A stretch of 64,000 nucleotides of DNA, taken from Candidatus Methylospira mobilis (GTDB taxonomy: Bacteria; Pseudomonadota; Gammaproteobacteria; Methylococcales; Methylococcaceae). The position numbers were made by a program, and so were the translations under genes. Location of the stretch: the NCBI RefSeq assembly GCF_009498235.1, contig NZ_CP044205.1, positions 1,359,716 through 1,423,715 on the forward strand, given 5' to 3'. Below the pieces are notes generated by a model, which searched no databases, was not told where the DNA came from, and saw nothing but the letters and a program-made list of their open reading frames with translations. Shown piece by piece: positions 54,869-64,000 of this stretch. Within the stretch, counting starts at the first letter, position 1. The number at the start of each line of letters is the position of its first letter.

Positions 54869-55463
54869 AATAACATTCGATAAGTCTCGTCTGCTTGCAT
54901 TGGGGTTGCTGGCGGGAATTGCCGGATTGTTTTTCTTTGTGGCCGTTCTGCCGGTGCTGGGACAACGAGCGGAATATGCCGCATCTATCGAAAATTCGAT
55001 TTTCCGCCTGCAGCGGCTCAATGGCCTGATTGCGAAAAAAGATTACTGGCAAGAAGAGCTTGACCGTGCAAAACAGCAGGATCAGCAGGAGTTCCAGTTT
55101 ATCTTCAGAGAAACGTCTTCGCTGGCATCCGCCGACATGCAGGCGCAAATCGGCGAAATCATTAAGGACGCCAGAGGAGAGTTGATTAGTACCCAGACGC
55201 TGCCGGACGAAATGGAGGAAAAGTTTGTCCGGGTTGGAATCAAGGTGCGCATGACGGGAAGTACGCGAACCTTGAGAAAGGTGCTTTATTATGTCAAGGC
55301 AACTTATTTCGACTCCACTAAACCGGCTTTGTTCGTTGAAAGTCTCAGTATCCGTCCGATACGGCTTAGTCAAACGCTCTCCAATGGCGTCGTCGCGCCA
55401 GTTATGGAAAAATTGAGTATCGAATTCGATGTGGTTGGCTATATGCATCCGGGGTCGCAATGA
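54852..55463 (+). CDS. gspM: GspM-like T2SS protein
   Basis: 203 residues, with an N-terminal membrane anchor (LLALGLLAGIAGLFFFVAVLPVL), a coiled segment (NSIFRLQRLNGLIAKKDYWQEELDRAKQQ) and a periplasmic domain (RVGIKVRMTGSTRTLRKVLYYVKA) of the GspMb type. It partners GspL in the inner membrane. Overlaps with both neighbours (17 bases with gspL, 4 with the next gene) indicate translational coupling. Confidence 0.82.
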   Translation: MVRLIKITFDKSRLLALGLLAGIAGLFFFVAVLPVLGQRAEYAASIENSIFRLQRLNGLIAKKDYWQEELDRAKQQDQQEFQFIFRETSSLASADMQAQIGEIIKDARGELISTQTLPDEMEEKFVRVGIKVRMTGSTRTLRKVLYYVKATYFDSTKPALFVESLSIRPIRLSQTLSNGVVAPVMEKLSIEFDVVGYMHPGSQ

Positions 55464-55996
55464 AGCAATTCTCTAACGACAGTCTGGCTGTGAAGCGTGC
55501 GCTGAACGATTATCGCTGGGCAATTTTTCTTTTTGTTTTAAGTGTTTTTATGCTGTTTATGCTGCTGGCCGAGTGGGGTGTGATGTCATGGCGCGATAAG
55601 ATGCTGCTGGCCAGACTTGATGAAAAGCCTCCGCAAGCGGCTCAGCCGCCTGCCGTCAAGGGGCCGGTTGCATCCGATCTGCTTCCAATGGAAAGCTACG
55701 CGCAAACCGTTGAACGTCCGGTGTTTATGGAAGGACGCAAACCCGGTTTGGAGCCGTGGCTGTCTCTGGAGCAGGGTACGAAGACGACGCAGGGACCGCT
55801 GAGCTTGACGGGTGTCGTTTTATCGCCGGGTGGTGAAGAGGCGCTGCTGACCGATGATCAGCACCACACCAAGCGACTTAAAAAAGGCGAAAGCTGGAAC
55901 GGGTGGACGTTGCAGGGCGTATATCCCGACCATGCCGTTATAGAGCAGCGAGGCGATAGACAGGATATCCGTCTGCATACCAAAAAAAAGCCATAG
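55460..55996 (+). CDS. GspC/GspN-like T2SS periplasmic protein
   Basis: 178 residues with one membrane segment near residues 20-42 (WAIFLFVLSVFMLFMLLAEWGVM), a proline/alanine-rich linker and a small periplasmic domain (LSLTGVVLSPGGEEALLTDDQHHTKRLKKGESWNGWTLQGVYPDHAVIEQ) of the GspC homology-region type. That domain normally docks on the secretin. It lies between gspM and gspD, consistent with this role; family annotation could read GspC or GspN. Confidence 0.75.
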   Translation: MKQFSNDSLAVKRALNDYRWAIFLFVLSVFMLFMLLAEWGVMSWRDKMLLARLDEKPPQAAQPPAVKGPVASDLLPMESYAQTVERPVFMEGRKPGLEPWLSLEQGTKTTQGPLSLTGVVLSPGGEEALLTDDQHHTKRLKKGESWNGWTLQGVYPDHAVIEQRGDRQDIRLHTKKKP

Positions 55997-56079
55997 CTGC
56001 AGACCTGCGCCGCTCTAACAATAAATTGGCGCTGTACATGCCGGTTGCCTGATATAGTTAAACCCGCTGTTTAAGTTGG

Positions 56080-58551
56080 ATGAAAATGCATACTGCCTTG
56101 TTTCAAACGTATCGATTTAATAAAACCTTATCGTGGGCCGGATTATTGGTGGTTACCGGGCTATTGATAGGTTGCCAGTATCTGGCGCCGTTCGATAGGC
56201 CGAAGGAGGTTCCCGAGATATTGAAAGTCCAGCAGGTAAAACCCGCTCCGCCGCAAGTAGAAGAAGTCGTTGAGGATAACCGGGGACTCAAAGAGACCGA
56301 GTATTTCCCTGCTACCGGGTCTTCTTATAAAGCCGTCCAGAGCAATGAGCGGAAACAGCCCGGCCGGCAGAATAAGCGCAACGCCGCTGAGATAGCGCCG
56401 GGAAAGCCGGAAGGCAAATACACCCTGAACTTCGACGATGCCGATATAGGCGAAGTCGCCAAAGTGATTTTGGGCGATACGCTGAAATTGAATTATGTCA
56501 TCAATCCGAAAGTAACCGGCAAGATCAGCTTGCAAACGACGGCGCCGCTGAGCGACGCTGAAATGATACCGACGCTGGAGACGCTGCTGCGCATGAACGG
56601 CGCCGCGTTGATCAAGAGCGATTCGATTTATCGTATCGAACCGGATGCGGCTGCGATCATCAATGCGCCGAATAGCGGGATCGGGCTGACCGGCAAGATA
56701 CAGCCGGGCTTCCAGGTGCGGGTGGTGCCGTTGCGCTTTGCCGGCGCGCATGAAATGCAAAAAATCGTAGAACCGTTGCTGCCGCCTAAATCGGTAGTCT
56801 ATGCCGATCCGTTGCGCAATTTGCTGATCGTCGCCGCGAACGCTGACGATCTGGAAAATGTCAAGCAGACCGTGAATGCTTTCGATGTCGATTTCATGCG
56901 CGGGATGGCGGTGGCGTTTTTCCCGCTGCAGAATGTCGATCCGACTACGCTGGCGCATGAGCTGGATGCATTGATGATGACCGGTGATAAAGGGGCGATG
57001 TCGGGCATGGTGCGCATCCTGCCGGTGGAGCGCTTGAACGCGGTGATGGCGATTTCGGCGCAACCTGCCTACCTGCGCGACGTGGAAACCTGGATAGAGC
57101 GGTTGGATCGCTTCAGTCCGCATAAATCCGGCAATATGCATGTTTACAAGGTTCAAAATGTTGACGCGGTCACGTTGGCGCAGACGCTGGCCCAGGTTTT
57201 CGGTCCGGCGGCCCATGCGGGTTCGGGGCCGCAGGCTTCGATCGCGCCGGGAATGAGCGGAACTTCTATAGGCGGTGGCGGCGGCGCCGCTTTTGGCGCC
57301 AGCAATCTGCAGAGCAGTGTGTCGGGCGTCGGCTTTGGCGTCAGCGATAGCGGGCAGGCTTCCGGCAGTTCATCCGGCGGGTTTGGTGGTGGCTCCTCCT
57401 CAGGCAGCTCAGGCATGGGGGGGGCTGCTGCCGCCTCAACCGGTTCTTCGACCGGCGCAAGCCCTGGCTCTTCGAGCCCGGCTTCATCTTCTACCACTGG
57501 ATCGAGCGGATCGAGCGCTTCAGGCGGCTTCGGGGCCGGCTCTTCGGGGCTTGGCGGCGCCGGCAGCAGCGGAACCGGCAACCGGCAACCGGTGGTTGCG
57601 GAACTGGCCAACAATGCGCGCGTGGTCGCCGATCCGGTCAATAATGCCCTGGTGATATTCGCCAAGCCCGCGGAATTCCATGACATAGAAACCGTGCTGA
57701 AAGAGCTGGACGTGATGCCCCGGCAGGTCATTGTCGATGCGATGATCGCCGAAGTGACGCTGACCGGCAAATTGCAATACGGTTTGCAATGGTATTTTAA
57801 TAAAGGCAGCAGTTCGGGCGGTTTATATACGCCCGGCATAATGGGGTTTCCAGCCAACTTCCCCGTTCCCGATACTGCTTATACCAAAAATATGCAGAAT
57901 GGCGGGTTTAGTTATATTTTTTCGGCCAATCAAATCCGCGCCGAGCTGGATTTGCTGTCTACGGAAGGCAAGGTCAAGATTTTGTCGACCCCATCGATAA
58001 TGGTGCTGAACAATCAGGAGGGGCAAATCAATGTAGGTCAACAGGTCCCCGTATCCAACGGTCAACAGAATGTCACCACGGGCGGTATTCCGACCTCAAC
58101 CAGTACGTTTTCCTATAGGGACACCGGCGTTACGCTCAAGCTCAGGCCGCGGGTTAACGAAGGCGGCCTGGTATTGATGACGGTTCAACAGGAGCTGGTG
58201 CAGCCGCAACCCGCTCCGGTTACCGCGCCGTTGAATCCGCCTTTTTTGCAACGTAAAATTATAAGCACGGTCGCCGTAAATAACGGCGATACCATTACTA
58301 TGGGCGGGTTGATACAGGAAAATACCCAGGATACGGTAACGGGCATACCGGTGTTGGCTCAATTGCCCTATATCGGCTGGCTGTTCGGAACAACCGTCAA
58401 AAGTATGGATAGAACCGAGCTGGTGATGCTGTTGACGCCGAGGACTCTTGATTCGCGGCCCGACGTAACCAGGGTGGCCAACGAGTTCAGACGCCATTTG
58501 ACAGGATGGAACGACTTGAAACCGCTGTCGCCCGATCCGGGTGGGCGTTAA
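56080..58551 (+). CDS. gspD: GspD secretin, first copy
   Basis: The 823-residue outer-membrane secretin has a lipoprotein signal (VVTGLLIGC, cleavage before Cys). N0 domain (YTLNFDDADIGEVAKVILGD, about 110-190), N1-N3 domains (VRVVPLRFAGAHEMQKIVEPLL and following) and the secretin pore (VNVGQQVPVSNG-type, GVTLKLRPRVNEGGL, ALPYIGWLFG-like) follow. Between N3 halves lies an unusual Gly/Ser-rich linker of about 110 residues (about 390-505). Twelve- to fifteen-fold rings of GspD form the exit channel. It is followed by a paralogue. Confidence 0.93.
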   Translation: MKMHTALFQTYRFNKTLSWAGLLVVTGLLIGCQYLAPFDRPKEVPEILKVQQVKPAPPQVEEVVEDNRGLKETEYFPATGSSYKAVQSNERKQPGRQNKRNAAEIAPGKPEGKYTLNFDDADIGEVAKVILGDTLKLNYVINPKVTGKISLQTTAPLSDAEMIPTLETLLRMNGAALIKSDSIYRIEPDAAAIINAPNSGIGLTGKIQPGFQVRVVPLRFAGAHEMQKIVEPLLPPKSVVYADPLRNLLIVAANADDLENVKQTVNAFDVDFMRGMAVAFFPLQNVDPTTLAHELDALMMTGDKGAMSGMVRILPVERLNAVMAISAQPAYLRDVETWIERLDRFSPHKSGNMHVYKVQNVDAVTLAQTLAQVFGPAAHAGSGPQASIAPGMSGTSIGGGGGAAFGASNLQSSVSGVGFGVSDSGQASGSSSGGFGGGSSSGSSGMGGAAAASTGSSTGASPGSSSPASSSTTGSSGSSASGGFGAGSSGLGGAGSSGTGNRQPVVAELANNARVVADPVNNALVIFAKPAEFHDIETVLKELDVMPRQVIVDAMIAEVTLTGKLQYGLQWYFNKGSSSGGLYTPGIMGFPANFPVPDTAYTKNMQNGGFSYIFSANQIRAELDLLSTEGKVKILSTPSIMVLNNQEGQINVGQQVPVSNGQQNVTTGGIPTSTSTFSYRDTGVTLKLRPRVNEGGLVLMTVQQELVQPQPAPVTAPLNPPFLQRKIISTVAVNNGDTITMGGLIQENTQDTVTGIPVLAQLPYIGWLFGTTVKSMDRTELVMLLTPRTLDSRPDVTRVANEFRRHLTGWNDLKPLSPDPGGR

Positions 58552-58587
58552 GAAATATGGCTAAAATTATTTGTCGATGATACTCGT

Positions 58588-60930
58588 TTGTTTCAGGAAT
58601 ATTCATACGCAAAAGTTTCAGCATGGGCCGGTTTGTGCGTGTCCGCCTTACTATTGACAGGCTGTCAATATCCGGCTCCGTTCGACAGGCAGACGGAAGT
58701 TCCCGGGATATTACAAATTCAGCAGGTAAAACCTGTTCCGCCGCAACTCAATGAGGTTGCCGAAGCTTCCCGGAACTTGAGCGAGGTCGAGTATCTCCCG
58801 GTCTCCGGGACTATCTATGATGCTCAGAGCGGTAATGCGGAGAAAATAACTCGGACGGAGGGCAAGAGGGAGGGTAAACATGCCCTGAACTTTGACAATG
58901 CCGACATAGGCGAAGTAGCCGGGGTTATTTTGGGCGATGCGCTGAAGTTGAACTACGTCATCAACCCGAAAGTGACAGGCAAGATCAGCCTGCAAACTGC
59001 AGCGCCGTTGAGCGATGCTGAAATGATACCGGTGCTGGAGACGCTGCTGCACATGAACGGCGCCGCGTTGATCAAGAGCGATTCGCTTTATCGCATCGAA
59101 GCGGATACGTCCGCGATCGTCAATGCGCCAAGCCGTGGAGCCGGGCCGGCCGGAAAGATACAGCCGGGATTTCAGGTGCGGGTGGTGCCGTTGCGTTTTG
59201 CAGGCGCGCATGAAATGCAAAAAATCGTAGAGCCGTTGTTGCCGCCGAAGTCGGTGATCTATGCCGATTCGCTGCGGAACCTGCTGATAGTTGCCGCGAA
59301 TGCCGACGATCTTGAGAACGTCAAGCAGACCGTAAGCGCTTTCGATGTCGACTTTATGCGCGGAATGGCGGTGGCGTTTTTCCCGTTGCATAATGTCGAT
59401 CCGGTTACGCTGAAGCACGAGCTGGATGCGTTGATGATGAGCGGCGATAAGGGGGCTGCGCAGGGGTTACTGCGCATTCTGCCGGTAGAGCGGCTGAATG
59501 CCGTCATGGCGGTTTCGGCGCAGCCTGCCTATTTGCGCGACGTGGAAACCTGGGTAGAGCGGTTGGATCGCCTGAGCCCGCATAAATTCGGAGAAATGAA
59601 TATTTATAAAGCGCAGCATGTGGATGCCATGTCGTTGGCGCGGACGCTGACCCAGGTTTTTGGTCCGGCGGCTCATGCGGAGTCCGGGCCGCAGGTTTCA
59701 ATCGCGCTGGGAATGAGCGGCGCGTCTGTCGGTGGCGGCGCTTTTGGCGCGAGCGATAACGGCCGAAGCGGTCAGGCGTCGGGCGTTTCTTCGGGCGGTA
59801 GCGGCAGTACGGCCGGTTCCTCTTCCGTCGCGAACGATGCGGCTTCGGGTCCTGGTTCCGCATTGGTTGCAGAAACAGGCGCTTCCGGCGCCTTCGGAGC
59901 CGGCGCGTCAACTGCCGGCGTCAGGAGCGGAAACGGCAATAGTCAGGCTACGGTTGCCGAACTGGCCAACAACGCGCGCGTGGTTGCTGATCCAGCCAAT
60001 AACGCCTTGGTGATATTCGCCAAGCCGGCGGAATACCATGACATGGAAATCGTGCTGAAGGAGCTGGATACGATGCCCAGGGAGGTGATTGTCGACGCGA
60101 TGATTGCCGAAGTGACGTTGACCGGTAGTTTGCAATACGGTCTGCAATGGTATTTTAACCATGGCAGCAGTTCCGGCGGGTTGGGGCAGCCCGGTTTGTT
60201 GGGAGTGAACGCCAATAATCCGCTGTCGGCAGTTCCCTCCAACGCAGCGACCAAGGGGTTTTTTACCCCTGCGATGGCGGCAGGCGGGTTCAGTTACGTG
60301 ATGGCCGCCAATGATCTCAGGGTCGAACTGGATTTGCTGGCATCGCAAGGCAAGGTCAATATTTTGACTACGCCTTCGATCGTGGTGCGGAACAACCAGG
60401 AGGGGCAAATCAATGTGGGTCAGCAAGTAGCCGTGTCGAACGGCAGCCAGGTTGTCACCACAAACGGCGCTCCGACCTCGACCAGTACATTTTCTTATAG
60501 AGATACCGGCGTTACGCTTAAACTCAGGCCGCGCGTGAATGAAGGCGGTCTGGTGTTCCTGACGGTTCAACAGGAGCTTGTGCAACCGCAAGCCGCTTCG
60601 GTTGCCGCTCCGTTGAATCCTCCCTTTTTACAGCGCAAAATTTTGAGTACGGTAGCAGTATATAGCGGAGATACCCTGGCCATGGGAGGGTTGATTTCGG
60701 AACAAACCAACGATACCGTTTACGGTATACCGATACTGTCCGAATTGCCCTATATCGGCTGGTTGTTTGGCACAACGCTCAAATCCTTGAATAGAACCGA
60801 GGTGGTGATGCTGTTGACGCCTAGAATTTTAGCATCGCGGACCGATGCGGCCAGCGTGACAAATGAGTACAGGCGCCGCTTGTCCGAATGGAATGAGACT
60901 GCGCCGTCGATGCCTGCAGCCGTACACTGA
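58588..60930 (+). CDS. gspD: GspD secretin, second tandem copy
   Basis: 780 residues starting at a TTG (no in-frame ATG lies between the stop of the first copy and this codon). It is collinear with the first copy: lipobox SALLLTGC, N0 to N3, Gly/Ser/Ala-rich linker (about 385-445, shorter than in copy 1), and a pore domain with VNVGQQVAVSNG-like and GVTLKLRPRVNEGGL segments. Most residues outside the linker and signal peptide are the same. Both genes look intact. The pair may form mixed rings or separate channels. Confidence 0.9.
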   Translation: MFQEYSYAKVSAWAGLCVSALLLTGCQYPAPFDRQTEVPGILQIQQVKPVPPQLNEVAEASRNLSEVEYLPVSGTIYDAQSGNAEKITRTEGKREGKHALNFDNADIGEVAGVILGDALKLNYVINPKVTGKISLQTAAPLSDAEMIPVLETLLHMNGAALIKSDSLYRIEADTSAIVNAPSRGAGPAGKIQPGFQVRVVPLRFAGAHEMQKIVEPLLPPKSVIYADSLRNLLIVAANADDLENVKQTVSAFDVDFMRGMAVAFFPLHNVDPVTLKHELDALMMSGDKGAAQGLLRILPVERLNAVMAVSAQPAYLRDVETWVERLDRLSPHKFGEMNIYKAQHVDAMSLARTLTQVFGPAAHAESGPQVSIALGMSGASVGGGAFGASDNGRSGQASGVSSGGSGSTAGSSSVANDAASGPGSALVAETGASGAFGAGASTAGVRSGNGNSQATVAELANNARVVADPANNALVIFAKPAEYHDMEIVLKELDTMPREVIVDAMIAEVTLTGSLQYGLQWYFNHGSSSGGLGQPGLLGVNANNPLSAVPSNAATKGFFTPAMAAGGFSYVMAANDLRVELDLLASQGKVNILTTPSIVVRNNQEGQINVGQQVAVSNGSQVVTTNGAPTSTSTFSYRDTGVTLKLRPRVNEGGLVFLTVQQELVQPQAASVAAPLNPPFLQRKILSTVAVYSGDTLAMGGLISEQTNDTVYGIPILSELPYIGWLFGTTLKSLNRTEVVMLLTPRILASRTDAASVTNEYRRRLSEWNETAPSMPAAVH

Positions 60931-61038
60931 TATCAGGTAGTCTGGTTTGCGAAAATAGCGATTTCTTTGATTTGTTTGTTGATAAAGTGACTGCGGGTCC
61001 GTTCACTATGAAGTTAACCATGTCGGAGTTTTTCACAT

Positions 61039-62751
61039 CTGAATACGATTACTGAGGTTTCATCGGCTTATTCACAGTTTACCGGCTGGTTGCAGGAAAC
61101 AGGCAAAGCGCGCGATGTGGAAATTAATCGCGCTTACCGCTTGGCGCAGCAGTCGGAAGAGGTGTCGCTGCCGCTGTTGTTGATGCGCATGGGGGTGATT
61201 TCCGAAAGGGACGTGGCCGAAGGTTTGGCCGATGTCAGCGGTTTGCTGCTGGTCAAGGCTGCCGAGTACCCCAGCGCAGCGATACTCCCTGATTCCATAC
61301 CGCAGCGATTTCTACAGGAAAACAAGGTTATCGGTCTGAATGAAACGCCCGAAGCTTTCGAAGTGGCGGTCGCGGACCCGCTGGACCGGTTCCTGGCGCA
61401 CGCGCTGAGTCTGGCTTGCGGCAAGCCCGTGCATATGCGCGTCGGACTTGCTTCCGAAATCGAAAAAGCCATTGAGCAGCAGCTGGGTACAGGACGTTCC
61501 TTGATGGGACAGTTGACCGATCATTTTGGCGGCGATGACGAAAGTGAAGAGACTGATGTCGAGCAGCTCAAGGATATGGCAAGCGAGGCGCCGGTTGTGC
61601 GCATGGTGAATCTGGTAATGCAGCGCGCGGTGGACGCGCGGGCTTCCGATATCCATATCGAACCGTTCGAGGAGCGGCTGCATGTGCGTTTTCGTGTCGA
61701 CGGCGTGTTGAAGGAAGTGGAAGCGCCGCCGGTGCGTTCGACGGCTGCCGTGATTTCCCGCATCAAGATCATGGCGAAGCTGAACATAGCCGAGCGGCGC
61801 TTGCCGCAGGATGGCCGCATCAGTTTGATGGTTCAAGGGCGTGAGCTGGACTTGCGCGTTTCGACGGTGCCGACGCTGTACGGCGAAAGCGTCGTCATAC
61901 GTTTATTGCACAAGGAAAGCATCAGTCTCGATTTTGCCGCATTGGGTTTTGATGGCGACGTACTCGCGCGTTTTCTGAGACTCCTGGAGTTGCCGCATGG
62001 CGTTATTCTGATTACCGGCCCGACCGGCAGCGGAAAAAGCACCACGCTGTATACCGCGCTGCATCGTATCAACACCCCGGACCGTAAAATCATCACTGTC
62101 GAAGATCCGGTCGAATACCAGCTCGAAGGCATCAACCAGATACAAACCAAGGCGCAGATAGGACTGACTTTCGCCAGCGCATTGCGTTCCATCATGCGCC
62201 AGGATCCGGATGTGATCATGATAGGCGAGATGCGCGATCTGGAAACGGCGCGTATCGCGGTGCAATCCGCCTTGACCGGTCACTTGGTGCTTTCCACGCT
62301 GCATACCAACGATGCCGCGAGCGGCGTAACGCGTCTGCTCGATATGGGGCTGGAGGATTATTTGATTACTTCCACCGTGAACGGGATACTGGGGCAGCGT
62401 CTGGTGCGGCGCTTGTGTCCGCATTGCCGCGAACCGTACGCCGCGGCGCCGGAGGTGGTCAGCGAAATGAGGTTGCGCCGTTTCGTGGCCGAAGGCGATG
62501 TTACGCTTTACCGTCCGCGTGGATGCGAGCGTTGCGATCAGCGGGGGTACAAGGGACGTCTATCCATCGTCGAGTTGCTGGTGATGAGTGATGAAATTCG
62601 GCGTATGGTGATGGAGCATGTTCAGGCGCGTCATATCGAAGAGCAGGCGCTGAAAGAAGGCATGTTGACCATGCATGCCGACGGCGTGCGCAAGGCGGTC
62701 GAGGGCTTGACTACGATAGAGGAAGTGCTGCGCGTCACTTCGGATGTTTAA
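61039..62751 (+). CDS. gspE: GspE, T2SS ATPase
   Basis: The protein has Walker A GPTGSGKST, Walker B DVIMIGEMRD and the Asp box of secretion ATPases (IITVEDPVEYQLEGINQIQ). A tetracysteine zinc site follows (CPHC and CERC), and the N-terminal domain (RAYRLAQQSEE, GVISERDVAEGLADVSG) binds GspL. A TTG at 61090 gives 553 residues, but homologous sequence continues upstream (LNTITEVSSAYSQFTGWLQE), so the true start is probably the CTG at 61039, after GGAG. GspE powers pseudopilus assembly. Confidence 0.93.
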   Translation: MNTITEVSSAYSQFTGWLQETGKARDVEINRAYRLAQQSEEVSLPLLLMRMGVISERDVAEGLADVSGLLLVKAAEYPSAAILPDSIPQRFLQENKVIGLNETPEAFEVAVADPLDRFLAHALSLACGKPVHMRVGLASEIEKAIEQQLGTGRSLMGQLTDHFGGDDESEETDVEQLKDMASEAPVVRMVNLVMQRAVDARASDIHIEPFEERLHVRFRVDGVLKEVEAPPVRSTAAVISRIKIMAKLNIAERRLPQDGRISLMVQGRELDLRVSTVPTLYGESVVIRLLHKESISLDFAALGFDGDVLARFLRLLELPHGVILITGPTGSGKSTTLYTALHRINTPDRKIITVEDPVEYQLEGINQIQTKAQIGLTFASALRSIMRQDPDVIMIGEMRDLETARIAVQSALTGHLVLSTLHTNDAASGVTRLLDMGLEDYLITSTVNGILGQRLVRRLCPHCREPYAAAPEVVSEMRLRRFVAEGDVTLYRPRGCERCDQRGYKGRLSIVELLVMSDEIRRMVMEHVQARHIEEQALKEGMLTMHADGVRKAVEGLTTIEEVLRVTSDV

Positions 62752-62963
62752 TTTGCATGGGCATAACGCGAACGACGAATCTGCGCTTCGGCGACCTGGG
62801 TACAGGAAGTTTCCGCTGCATCCGTCAGGCGTTCCACATTTGAACGACTGCCGACCGATGACCGGAAGCGTGAAAGGCGGGCAACGCTTGCCCAGCAATT
62901 CACCACAACCGGCAAAGCGTGAGCTGGATGCCAAAAAAAACCTATTATTCAGGGGGATAACTT

Positions 62964-64000
62964 ATGTTTCGCCGACGACTTTCGTTTTTGTCTTCTATCG
63001 CTACCGCTCTTGCCGTACTGGTGCTGACTTCACCTATTCGCTTGGTTAATGCGAAGGAATCAGGCGCGAATGGAGATAGACATAAACCGGAGCCGCGCGC
63101 GATATTACCGGTTTCCGACCCGCTGATGATCTCGCCCCTTGTCTGGTCTGTATTGGCCAAGCCTGTATATCCTGTCGAGACGACCGACGGACGTATCCAT
63201 CTGGTGTATGAGTTAAATGTCAATAATAATTCGCGCTATACGGTTAACCTTGACGCCGTTGAGGTGCTGGACGCGAGAACCGGCCTCCGGACAGGGCTAA
63301 ACCAGGCCATCAGCCTGGACGGGCAGGACATTGCGGGCAAAATCCGACCTTTCTCCCTGGAAAATCCCAGCCAGAACGCAGTTGATTACACGAATCAGCT
63401 CGGTCCCGGACAAGGCGGCGTGATTTATTACGATCTGAGCTACCAGATAGCGAGAGACCTGCCCCAATCGATTAAGCATCGAGTCGTTGTTTCGTTCCAA
63501 AAAGCAGACGGTACGACTCAGTCGCTTACATCCATGGACGCTGGAACCGAAATCAGCCGCGAGAAAGCGCTGAGCATCAGTCCGCCGCTGGAAGGCGCAG
63601 GCTGGCTGATTGCCAACGGAAGCGGCGGAATCGTTACCGCGCATCGCTACACAGCTCAGCCAACCAATGGAGCGCTACGTTCAGCGGAGCATTTTGCCAT
63701 CGATTTTATCAAGCTGGATCAGTCTGGTAAGCTTCACTCAGGCGACCAGTACAACAACAGCAGTTACTTCTGCTATGGGCTAAACGTGCTTTCCGCGACG
63801 AACGGACGCGTGGTAGTAGTGTCCGACGGGATGACGGAGCAGATTCCCGGACGGCTGGTTCCTCCGCAAGAAGTTCTTCAATATACAGGCAATCATGTGG
63901 TTGTCGCGATTGGCTCTGGAAAATATGCGCTCTATGCGCATTTGGTGCCCGGCAGCGTCAAGGTCAAACAGGGCGATGGTGTCAAGGCCGGGCAAATCCT
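62964..64000 (+). CDS. Secreted M23-family peptidase, cut by window edge
   Basis: The ATG at 62964 is preceded by AGGGGG and opens a frame that continues past the right edge (at least 345 residues). It begins with a signal peptide (FLSSIATALAVLVLTSPIRLVNA). A beta-rich domain (about 40-215) precedes the LAS/M23 metallopeptidase domain: H-x3-D in SAEHFAIDFIKLD supplies the first zinc ligands and YALYAHLVPGSV the H-x-H-like motif. M23 enzymes cut peptidoglycan cross-bridges or other glycine-rich peptides. It is a candidate for Sec and T2SS export or periplasmic action. Confidence 0.85.
   Translation, partial: MFRRRLSFLSSIATALAVLVLTSPIRLVNAKESGANGDRHKPEPRAILPVSDPLMISPLVWSVLAKPVYPVETTDGRIHLVYELNVNNNSRYTVNLDAVEVLDARTGLRTGLNQAISLDGQDIAGKIRPFSLENPSQNAVDYTNQLGPGQGGVIYYDLSYQIARDLPQSIKHRVVVSFQKADGTTQSLTSMDAGTEISREKALSISPPLEGAGWLIANGSGGIVTAHRYTAQPTNGALRSAEHFAIDFIKLDQSGKLHSGDQYNNSSYFCYGLNVLSATNGRVVVVSDGMTEQIPGRLVPPQEVLQYTGNHVVVAIGSGKYALYAHLVPGSVKVKQGDGVKAGQI

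Overview
This 64 kb window looks like chromosome of a gammaproteobacterium of moderate GC. The evidence is a CysB-type LysR regulator, an adjacent rnr-rlmB pair, FdxA, an iron SodB, a YbiT-type ABC-F protein and a type II secretion (T2SS) operon. The repeat content (hairpin elements ending in AACTATTCAG, and IS30, IS5 and IS3-like debris) and the Nit1C locus would fit a methylotroph or methanotroph, but no methane-oxidation gene is visible, so that is only an inference. No rRNA, tRNA or CRISPR array was recognised.

Positions 1-16,000 hold an accessory region built around a Nit1C nitrilase cluster, known in other bacteria from cyanide and nitrile assimilation. It reads leftward as nitB-nitC-nitD-nitE-nitF-glycosyltransferase-nitG (6627 down to 809). 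The flavoprotein gene nitH lies apart at 11928-13205 on the other strand. The 5 kb between contains a WYL-domain repressor divergent from two tiny unknown genes that an IS30 element has separated, a RelE-like toxin-antitoxin pair, several palindromic repeats, and a decayed copy of the nitH upstream region. The nitB and nitH upstream regions share an identical 19-bp palindromic site in the same orientation, each 130 bp from a sigma-54-like element. A MocR-type regulator and a Fic toxin-antitoxin pair follow nitH.

Positions 16,100-25,200 are mostly housekeeping: rlmB, rnr, a ChaA-like antiporter, cysB (with a ten-base C tract just upstream of its start), fdxA, a CYTH phosphatase-like protein, a LysR regulator with a divergent secreted SnoaL-like protein, sodB and a small lipoprotein.

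Positions 25,500-41,300 are a dense signalling island: a PAS/LuxR regulator coupled to a CheB-CheR-PAS fusion, a bacteriohemerythrin, an HD-GYP protein, two paralogous hybrid histidine kinases, a MetOD1-domain protein translationally coupled to a multi-PAS kinase, an Rcp1-like receiver, and a REC-PAS-GGDEF diguanylate cyclase. A REC-HD-GYP protein lies at 48,659-49,663.

Positions 41,900-48,400 carry two probable exoenzymes: a GH19 chitinase with chitin-binding modules and a signal peptide, and a subtilisin-like protease with 63-bp repeats and RTX-like C-terminal motifs. IS fragments lie between them. From 48,400 to 53,500 there are YbiT, several broken genes and small unknown proteins. From 53,777 to 62,751 runs a T2SS operon (gspL, gspM, a GspC/N-like gene, two tandem gspD paralogues, gspE), followed by an M23 peptidase that runs off the right edge. 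The chitinase is a natural candidate substrate for this secretion system.
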